From: Massilia arenae
GTDB taxonomy: Bacteria > Pseudomonadota > Gammaproteobacteria > Burkholderiales > Burkholderiaceae_D
Length of the DNA: 64,000 nt
NCBI RefSeq assembly: GCF_008014745.1
Contig: NZ_VPFD01000003.1
Location: forward strand, 207,627 to 271,626
Direction of reading: 5' to 3'
In this document: positions 57,652-64,000 of the stretch, in pieces
How the letters are laid out: the number at the start of each line of letters is the position of its first letter
Numbering within the stretch: the stretch's first letter is position 1
Translations under genes and position numbers: made by a program
The notes under the pieces: model-generated
Seen by the model: the letters and a program-made list of their open reading frames with translations, nothing else
What the model was told of the DNA's origin: nothing
The model's database searches: none

Positions 57652-60600
57652 TCAGTCGTCCAGCGGCGCGAAGATCGCCTGCAGGTCTTCCTGCGTCAGC
57701 GCCATCTTCTGCGATTCGCCTTCGGACAGGATCGACTGCGCCAGTTCGGACTTCTTCTGCTGCAGCAGCTGGATCTTTTCTTCCAGCGTGCCTTTCGCGA
57801 TCAGCTTATAGACGAACACCGGCTTGTCCTGCCCGATGCGCCAGGCGCGGTCGGTCGCCTGGTTCTCTGCCGCCGGGTTCCACCACGGGTCGTAGTGAAT
57901 CACGGTATCGGCTGCGGTCAGGTTCAGGCCCACGCCACCGGCTTTCAGGCTGATCAGGAAGATCGGCACCGCGCCCTGCTGGAAGGCCGCCACCTGGGCC
58001 GAACGGTCGCGCGTCTCGCCGGTGAGGATGGCGTACGGGATGTTGCGCGCGTCGAGTTCTTCCTCGATCAGGCCGAGCATGCTGGTGAACTGCGAGAACA
58101 CGAGGATCTTGCGGCCTTCGCCCAGCAAGTCTTCGACCATCTGCATCAAGTCGGTCAGCTTGGCCGATATCGCCGCCGTGTTCTTCTTGGACGGCATCGA
58201 CTTCACCAGGCGTGGATCGCAGCAAACCTGGCGCAGCTTGAGCAGCGCCTCGAGGATGACGATCTGGCTGCGCGCCACGCCCTTGCGGTCGATCTCGTCG
58301 CGCACCTTCTTGTCCATCGCCAGGCGCACGGTCTCGTACAGGTCGCGCTGCGGGCCGGACAGCTCGATGCGGCGCACCATCTCGGTCTTCTCTGGCAGTT
58401 CCTTGGCCACGTGGTCTTTCGTGCGGCGCAGCAGGAAGGGACGGATGCGGCGATTGAGCAGGGTGCGGCGCACCGGATCGTCTTGCCGCTCGATCGGATG
58501 GCGGAACTGCGTGTTGAAGGTCTTCTCGTCGCCCAGCAGGCCCGGGAGCAGGAAGTGGAACTGCGACCACAGCTCGCCCAGGTGGTTCTCGAGCGGGGTG
58601 CCCGACAGGCACAGGCGATGACTGGCGTCGAGCGAGCCGGCCGTCTGCGCCGCCTTGGAACGGGTGTTCTTGATGTAGTGCGATTCGTCCAGGATCACCA
58701 GGTGGTAGTGGTGCTTGCGCAGTTCTTCTTCATCGCGCGGCAGCAGCGCATAGGTGGTCAGGACGATGTCGGCGCCGTCGATCTGGTCGAACTGGTCCAT
58801 GCGCTCCTTGCCCTGCAGGAGCAGCACCTTGAGGCTCGGCGCGAAACGCGCGGCTTCGTCGAACCAGTTGGCCATCAGGCTGGTCGGGGCGATCACCAGG
58901 GCCGGGCTGGTAAGACGGCCGGCTTCCTTCTCGGTGAGGATGTGGGCCAGCGTCTGCACCGTTTTACCGAGACCCATATCGTCGGCCAGGATGCCGCCCA
59001 GGTCGTACTCGCGCAGGAACTGCATCCACGACAGGCCGTCGAGCTGGTAGTCGCGCAAAGTGGCCTGCAAGCCGGCAGGCGCCTCGACCTTCTTCACGGC
59101 CCCGAACTGGCTCAGTTTGCGGCCGGTCTCGCGCAAGCGCTCTCCGCCGGTCCAGCGCAGCTCGACGCCGCGCGCCAGTTCTTCGAGGCGCGCCGCGTCC
59201 AGCGTGGACAGGCGCAGCTTGCCTTTGATCTTGTCGTTGAAGTACAGCTCGCCCAGGGTGGCGAGGATCGGCTTGAGACGGCCCCACGGCAGCGCCACGC
59301 GCACGCCGTCAGGCAGCACGGCCAGCATCTGGTCGGCCTCGGCATGGGCGGCCAGCACGGCCGGGTCGAATTCGAGCGGCGCACTGCGGATCAGCTGCAC
59401 CAGCACCGGCAGCAGTGGCACACGCTTCTTCGCCACCACGATGCCCAGCTCCAGCTCGAACCAGGCATTGCCTGCTTCGGCCGGTTCGTCGATGTCGGCA
59501 TACCAGTCTTCGACCGGGACGACGTCGTACCGGTACTTGTTCGATTTCTGCAGGTGCCAGCCGGCGTCGGACAGCGCGTCGACGTCGTTCTCGGCAAAGC
59601 GCAGCCAGTGCGCCTGGCTTTCGAGCTGCAGCGCGCCGGCCATGGCGTTGAATGGGGCGGTGGCCGGCTTGCGAAAGCCGATCTCGCCCAGCTTATCCAG
59701 CGCGTCGCTCTCGGCCTTCGGGTCGCGTTCGATGATTTCGGTGAGGTCGCCGATCTGGCGCACCACGCGCTGCGACGGGTCGAACGAGACGCGCTGGCCG
59801 TCGTAGTCGAAGGCCAGCACGGCGAAGTCCTGCCAGCGCGTGACGTTGCCGTCGGCGAGCTGCACGGCGTCGAGCAGCAGGTGCGGAATCGGCTTGACGT
59901 CATTCCGCAGGCGCTGCGTGAGCGGCTGCGGCAATGGCATCAGCCCCTGCAGGCCGTGGGCCAGCAGCAGCTGCGAGACGCGTTTTTTATCGGTGCCGGT
60001 CAGGGCCGGGGCTTGCGCCACCAGGGCCTGTAGTTCGGCCAGCGAGATGTCGATGCCGCCGCGATTGAGTTCGAGCGGCCCGCAGGACAGGTTGTCGATG
60101 TACCACGGCGGATCGGTCGGCAGCATGTAGTCGATCTGGTCGGCCGCGCTGTGGGTGGCGGCGCCACCGACCGGCTCCACCGACCATCCGAGCTTGGACA
60201 CGCGACCTTCGTCGCGCCAGGCCAGGCTGGCCAGGCGGGTCGGGCCGCCCTGCAAGGGATACACAAGGCCGCTGGCCATGTCGGACCACGAGTTCGCCCA
60301 CAGCAGCTTGCCCTGATCGAGCAGCATCTGCAGCAGGATCGCGCCTACCTTGCCCTTGGGTTCGGTGGCGCTGGTGCCCTGGGCCGACCCGCTGCGCATG
60401 GCGATGAAGAAGCGCACCAGGTCGACGTCGTCGCCTTCGAGATAGGCGGGCGGCGCCGACAGCAGCGAGAACACTTCGCTGACCGGGCTGGCCGCGGCCA
60501 CGTCGCCGTTCGGACGCAGGCGCGCCTTGCACAAGCACAGCGCGACGTGGCGGCCGCCGCTGGTGGGCGCCATGACGTAGACGAATTTGTACTGCGCGGC

Positions 60601-60765
60601 CTTGGGGTCGACGACTTCATCGGTCAGCTTCGGCTGGGGGTGGGCCGCAGCCTCGACCCGTTGCAGCCAGCTCACCACCGGCGCCGGAAGGGCCGGGGAA
60701 CGTGCGGGGGCGCGGACCGGAGGTGCGTCGCTGGCTTTCTCGCGAAGATAATCGACTGTGGTCAT
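57652..60765 (-). CDS. SNF2-type DEAD/DEAH-box ATPase
   Basis: 1037 residues. ATPase core in the C-terminal half: GGILADDMGLGKTVQTLAHIL (near 594), TSLMANWFDE, VILDESHYIKNTRSKAAQ (near 690), SGTPLENHLGELWSQFHFLLPG, then FSQFTSMLGLIEEEL and YDPWWNPAAENQATDRAWRIGQ (near 965). The N-terminal ~550 residues are not assignable to a named domain by eye, though a SWIM-like CxC (ALCLCKARL) occurs near residue 78. It is distinct from the larger SNF2 protein at 15997-20133. The start MTTVDYLREKA at 60765 is preferred over an upstream ATG at 60912. It is divergent from tex. Confidence 0.92.
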   Translation of the reverse strand: MTTVDYLREKASDAPPVRAPARSPALPAPVVSWLQRVEAAAHPQPKLTDEVVDPKAAQYKFVYVMAPTSGGRHVALCLCKARLRPNGDVAAASPVSEVFSLLSAPPAYLEGDDVDLVRFFIAMRSGSAQGTSATEPKGKVGAILLQMLLDQGKLLWANSWSDMASGLVYPLQGGPTRLASLAWRDEGRVSKLGWSVEPVGGAATHSAADQIDYMLPTDPPWYIDNLSCGPLELNRGGIDISLAELQALVAQAPALTGTDKKRVSQLLLAHGLQGLMPLPQPLTQRLRNDVKPIPHLLLDAVQLADGNVTRWQDFAVLAFDYDGQRVSFDPSQRVVRQIGDLTEIIERDPKAESDALDKLGEIGFRKPATAPFNAMAGALQLESQAHWLRFAENDVDALSDAGWHLQKSNKYRYDVVPVEDWYADIDEPAEAGNAWFELELGIVVAKKRVPLLPVLVQLIRSAPLEFDPAVLAAHAEADQMLAVLPDGVRVALPWGRLKPILATLGELYFNDKIKGKLRLSTLDAARLEELARGVELRWTGGERLRETGRKLSQFGAVKKVEAPAGLQATLRDYQLDGLSWMQFLREYDLGGILADDMGLGKTVQTLAHILTEKEAGRLTSPALVIAPTSLMANWFDEAARFAPSLKVLLLQGKERMDQFDQIDGADIVLTTYALLPRDEEELRKHHYHLVILDESHYIKNTRSKAAQTAGSLDASHRLCLSGTPLENHLGELWSQFHFLLPGLLGDEKTFNTQFRHPIERQDDPVRRTLLNRRIRPFLLRRTKDHVAKELPEKTEMVRRIELSGPQRDLYETVRLAMDKKVRDEIDRKGVARSQIVILEALLKLRQVCCDPRLVKSMPSKKNTAAISAKLTDLMQMVEDLLGEGRKILVFSQFTSMLGLIEEELDARNIPYAILTGETRDRSAQVAAFQQGAVPIFLISLKAGGVGLNLTAADTVIHYDPWWNPAAENQATDRAWRIGQDKPVFVYKLIAKGTLEEKIQLLQQKKSELAQSILSEGESQKMALTQEDLQAIFAPLDD

Positions 60766-60867
60766 TGGGTCTCGTGGCTTCGTATCAAAAAAGGCAATAA
60801 ACGGCATTATCTCGCATACGAACACTTCCGTTTTGTTCGGAATCGCACGTAGCGGACAAATCTCATC

Positions 60868-60884
60868 CGTGCGCACTGCGCACG
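60868..60884. promoter_or_regulatory. Dyad between the divergent SNF2 and tex genes
   Basis: CGTGCGCA-C-TGCGCACG, perfect 8-bp arms, about 100 bases from each start codon. The rest of the 228-base gap shows no gene. Possible shared operator. Confidence 0.4.
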
Positions 60885-60993
60885 CTTTCTCGTCAACCGG
60901 TTGTTCTCTCATGTCCGCGACACGCTGTCAAGACTGGCGCATCGTCGATGAGGGCGTATCATTGGCCGCTTGATCTTCGATACAACGATTCAC

Positions 60994-63348
60994 ATGCTGC
61001 CCTCCATCGAACAACGCCTCGCCCAAGAACTCGCCGCTCGCCCGGCCCAGGTGGCCGCCGCCATCGCCTTGCTCGACGAAGGCGCCACCGTGCCCTTCAT
61101 CGCCCGCTACCGCAAGGAAGCCACGGGCGGCCTCGACGACATCCAGCTACGCCTGCTCGAAGAACGCCTGCGCTATCTGCGCGAACTCGAAGACCGGCGC
61201 GCGTCGATCGTCGCGTCGATCACGGAACAGAACAAGATGACGCCCGAGCTGATGCAGGCCATCGCCATGGCGGAAGACAAGACCCGCCTCGAAGACCTGT
61301 ACCTGCCCTACAAGCAGAAGCGCCGCACCAAGGCCCAGATCGCGATCGAGGCCGGCCTGGCGCCGCTGGCGGACGCCCTGCTGGCCGATCCGGCCCTGAA
61401 TCCGGAGCAAGTCGCTGGTGAATACCTGCGCGAAGCGTTCACCAATGCCGACGGCGGCACCAACCCCGGCGTGGCCGACACCAAGGCCGCCCTGGACGGC
61501 GCGCGCCAGATCCTGATGGAGCGTTTTGCCGAGGATGCCGAACTGCTGCAATCGCTGCGCGAATACGTGCAGGACCACGGCGTGGTCGAATCGAAGGTCG
61601 TCGCCGGCAAGGAAGACGAGGGCGAAAAGTTCGCCGACTACTTCGACTACAACGAGCCCCTCGCCGCCGTGCCGTCGCACCGCGCGCTGGCCCTGTTGCG
61701 TGGCCGCCGCGAGGGCGTGTTGGACGTAAGTCTGCGCCTGGATTCGGAACCCGAAAAGCCGAAGTGGGATGCGCCGCTGAACCCGTGCGAGGGCCGCATC
61801 GCGGCGCGCTTCGGCATCAAGGCGCAGGGTCGCCCGGCCGACAAGTGGCTGCAGGACACCGCGCGCTGGACCTGGCGCGTAAAAAGCTTCATGCACCTGG
61901 ATACCGAGTTGATGGGCGCCCTGCGCGACAAGGCGGAACAGGACGCGATCGGCGTCTTCGCGCGCAACCTGAAAGCCCTGCTGCTGGCGGCGCCGGCAGG
62001 CCAGCGCGCCACCATGGGTCTCGATCCCGGCCTGCGCACCGGCGTCAAGGTCGCCGTGGTCGACGCCACCGGCAAGGTGGTCGATACCGCCACCGTCTAC
62101 CCGCACCAGCCGCGCAACGACTGGCATGGCGCGCTGCACACGCTGGGCCAGCTGGCGGCCAAGCACAATGTGTCGCTGATCTCGATCGGCAACGGCACCG
62201 GCTCGCGCGAGACCGACAAGCTGGCGCAAGACCTGATCAAGCAAAACCAGGAACTCAAGCTGACCAAGATCGTGGTGTCCGAGGCAGGCGCCTCGGTCTA
62301 TTCGGCGTCCGAATTCGCATCGCGCGAACTGCCCGACATGGACGTGTCGTTGCGCGGCGCGGTCTCGATCGCGCGCCGCCTGCAGGATCCGCTGGCAGAA
62401 CTGGTCAAGATCGACCCGAAGTCGATCGGCGTCGGCCAATACCAGCACGACGTGTCTCAGACTCAGCTCGCGCGCTCGCTCGACGCGGTGGTCGAGGATT
62501 GCGTGAATGCCGTGGGCGTGGACGTGAACACCGCCTCGGCGCCGCTGCTGGCGCGGGTGTCGGGCCTGTCGAACACGGTGGCCCAGGGCATCGTGGCCTA
62601 CCGCGACACCAACGGCGCCTTCGCCTCGCGCGCGGCGCTCAAGAAGGTACCCCGTCTGGGCGACAAGACCTTCGAGCAGGCGGCGGGCTTTTTGCGCGTG
62701 GTGAACGGCGCCAATCCGCTGGACGCATCGGCGGTGCACCCGGAATCGTATCCGGTGGTCGAAAAAATCCTGGCCGACGTCAAGCGCGACATGAAGGCGG
62801 TGATCGGCGACGCCGGGCTGCTCAAGGGATTGAATCCGTCGAAGTACGCGGACGACAAATTCGGCGTGCCGACCGTCAGCGACATCCTGAAGGAGCTGGA
62901 GAAACCGGGCCGCGATCCGCGTCCGGAGTTCACCACCGCCACCTTCAAGGAAGGCGTGGAAGAGATCTCGGACCTGCGTCCGGACATGATCCTGGAAGGC
63001 GTCGTGACCAACGTCGCGGCCTTCGGCGCCTTCGTGGACATCGGCGTGCACCAGGATGGGCTGGTCCACATCTCGGCGCTGTCGAACACCTTCGTGAAGG
63101 ATCCGCACACGGTGGTCAAGGCCGGCCAGGTGGTCAAGGTCAAGGTGCTCGAAGTGGACTCCAAGCGCAAGCGCATCGCACTGACCATGCGCCTGTCGGA
63201 CAGCGCGCCGCAGGCCGGTTCGCGGCCGGAGCAGCGCCCCGACCGCACGGACGCCAAGCGCGTGGCCCAGCACGGGCGCCAGGAACGTTCGGCGCCGCAG
63301 TCCAATAATGCGATGGCCGACGCCTTCGCCAAGCTGCGCGGAAAATAA
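60994..63348 (+). CDS. tex: Transcription accessory protein Tex
   Basis: 784 residues. In order: Tex N-terminal region ([45 protein letters not shown]), a YqgF/RuvX-like nuclease fold ([17 protein letters not shown]), helix-hairpin-helix motifs ([25 protein letters not shown] and [26 protein letters not shown]) and a C-terminal S1 RNA-binding domain ([31 protein letters not shown]). Tex influences transcription and tolerance to stress and toxins. The ATG at 60994 fits the family start better than an upstream TTG. Confidence 0.97.
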   Translation: MLPSIEQRLAQELAARPAQVAAAIALLDEGATVPFIARYRKEATGGLDDIQLRLLEERLRYLRELEDRRASIVASITEQNKMTPELMQAIAMAEDKTRLEDLYLPYKQKRRTKAQIAIEAGLAPLADALLADPALNPEQVAGEYLREAFTNADGGTNPGVADTKAALDGARQILMERFAEDAELLQSLREYVQDHGVVESKVVAGKEDEGEKFADYFDYNEPLAAVPSHRALALLRGRREGVLDVSLRLDSEPEKPKWDAPLNPCEGRIAARFGIKAQGRPADKWLQDTARWTWRVKSFMHLDTELMGALRDKAEQDAIGVFARNLKALLLAAPAGQRATMGLDPGLRTGVKVAVVDATGKVVDTATVYPHQPRNDWHGALHTLGQLAAKHNVSLISIGNGTGSRETDKLAQDLIKQNQELKLTKIVVSEAGASVYSASEFASRELPDMDVSLRGAVSIARRLQDPLAELVKIDPKSIGVGQYQHDVSQTQLARSLDAVVEDCVNAVGVDVNTASAPLLARVSGLSNTVAQGIVAYRDTNGAFASRAALKKVPRLGDKTFEQAAGFLRVVNGANPLDASAVHPESYPVVEKILADVKRDMKAVIGDAGLLKGLNPSKYADDKFGVPTVSDILKELEKPGRDPRPEFTTATFKEGVEEISDLRPDMILEGVVTNVAAFGAFVDIGVHQDGLVHISALSNTFVKDPHTVVKAGQVVKVKVLEVDSKRKRIALTMRLSDSAPQAGSRPEQRPDRTDAKRVAQHGRQERSAPQSNNAMADAFAKLRGK

Positions 63349-63352
63349 GCGG

Positions 63353-63814
63353 ATGCTGCGGCTGGCCAGCGTCGATCCGGACAGCCTGGATGCACGGCGG
63401 CTGGTCGCGCAACTCGACGCGGCGTTGGCCGCCATCACGGGCGACAGCGGCGCCTCGTCGTTCGACCCGCAGGATTGCCGTGGGACCGGCGCGGTCTTCG
63501 TGATCGCCTACGATACGCAAGGCGCCGCGGTCGGCTGCGGCGCGCTGCGTCCGCTCGAAGATGGGGTGGGTGAAATCAAGCGGATGTATGCGCATCCCGG
63601 CAGCGGGGCCGGCGCGGCTATCCTCGCTGAGCTGGAACGGCTGGCCGCCGGTTACGGTTATGGCGCGCTATGGCTGTCGACCCGGCGCGTGAACCTGCGC
63701 GCGGTCGGCTTCTACGACCGGCACGGCTACGCCGAGGTATCGCCCTACGGCCGCTATGCCGGCCGTGCCGTGTCGATCTGCCTGGGAAAAACGTTTATCC
63801 GCTGTGCTTCATGA
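63353..63814 (+). CDS. GNAT family N-acetyltransferase
   Basis: 153 residues. GNAT motif A with the acetyl-CoA P-loop is degenerate (MYAHPGSGAGAAILAELERLAAGYG, Q/RxxGxG/A-like), and motif B NLRAVGFYDRHGYAEV is clear. Substrate unknown. It starts 4 bases after tex and is probably cotranscribed with it; GGAAAA lies ahead of the ATG. Its last 20 bases overlap the convergent membrane-protein gene. Confidence 0.88.
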   Translation: MLRLASVDPDSLDARRLVAQLDAALAAITGDSGASSFDPQDCRGTGAVFVIAYDTQGAAVGCGALRPLEDGVGEIKRMYAHPGSGAGAAILAELERLAAGYGYGALWLSTRRVNLRAVGFYDRHGYAEVSPYGRYAGRAVSICLGKTFIRCAS

Positions 63815-64000
63815 ACATGCCGATCAGGTAGACCGTCAGGCAGCCGAAGCCGATCAGGAGCATGCGCGCCTGCGGAATGGCCGGCAGGCCGGTCTTCTTG
63901 ATGTGCAGGGCGTCGCGCACCAGCAGCGCGGCGTACACCAGGGCTGCCGCGCCGGACAGGATGTCGCCCACGCTGGAGCGCGTGATGCCACTATAGATGT
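63795..64000 (-). CDS. Membrane protein, C-terminal fragment (5' end off window)
   Basis: The minus-strand frame is open from the window end to a TAA at 63795-63797. The visible ~67 residues contain two hydrophobic segments (VGDILSGAAALVYAALLV and RMLLIGFGCLTVYLIGMFM) joined by a short polar loop (RDALHIKKTGLPAIPQ) and end MKHSG. GC-rich third positions support coding. The family is not recognisable from this part. Confidence 0.6.
   Translation of the reverse strand, partial: IYSGITRSSVGDILSGAAALVYAALLVRDALHIKKTGLPAIPQARMLLIGFGCLTVYLIGMFMKHSG

Noticed and set aside
61147..63438. A 763-codon minus-strand frame opposite tex
   Set aside because: Antisense to an intact tex; composition typical of a mirror frame.

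Overview
The window is GC-rich, densely coded chromosomal DNA of a betaproteobacterium, most likely Burkholderiales and probably Oxalobacteraceae (Massilia/Duganella-like). That placement is inferred from gene order and family content: mlaFEDACB, ibaG-murA-his-hinT-tatABC, hemE next to priA, gltBD, a DUF3297 protein and a poly(hydroxyalkanoate) depolymerase. No rRNA, tRNA, CRISPR array or prophage was seen. I count 53 protein genes; the first (M3 peptidase) and the last (membrane protein) run off the window ends.

Layout. 1-12.3 kb: M3 peptidase, GMC oxidoreductase, slyX, a secreted serralysin-like M10 protease, rep helicase, an SRPBCC/DUF1857 protein, a dihydrolipoyl-dehydrogenase-type flavoprotein and priA. 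12.35-12.89 kb: an unusual AT-rich intergenic region with several DnaA-box-like motifs. 12.9-23.8 kb: hemE, then a plus-strand run of S9 peptidase, a very large SNF2 ATPase, a DUF885 protein and an extracellular PHB depolymerase. 23.9-41.0 kb: one long minus-strand block. In transcription order it is mlaF-E-D-A-C-B (outer-membrane lipid asymmetry), an ABC-2 exporter pair, ibaG, murA, hisG-hisD-[DNA methyltransferase]-hisC-hisB-hisH-hisA-hisF-hisI-hisE, hinT and tatA-B-C. Gaps inside the block are mostly tiny or ATGA overlaps. 41.3-45.8 kb: an apparent redox module (azoreductase, b-type-cytochrome-like membrane protein, NDH-2-like flavoprotein) divergent from a MocR/PdxR-type regulator. 45.9-52.1 kb: gltD and gltB, the NADPH glutamate synthase. 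52.2-53.4 kb: a REP-associated tyrosine transposase (RAYT) framed by nested inverted repeats. 53.4-64 kb: a two-component pair, a DUF3297 protein, a TauE/SafE permease divergent from a LysR regulator, a second SNF2 ATPase divergent from tex, a GNAT acetyltransferase and a partial membrane protein.

How it works together. The central block joins envelope maintenance (Mla, MurA, ABC exporter), the cytoplasmic histidine pathway and Tat export. The histidine set here is complete except for HisZ, which the short HisG needs, and a histidinol-phosphate phosphatase. The most notable non-routine features are: the DnaA-box-like cluster between priA and hemE; an orphan DNA adenine/cytosine methyltransferase translationally coupled on both sides inside the his operon; two families of dispersed palindromic repeats, one tied to the RAYT gene and one forming composite hairpins at gene ends and inside operons; and the regulator-linked redox module. 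Function calls come from recognised motifs read by eye; no database search was run.
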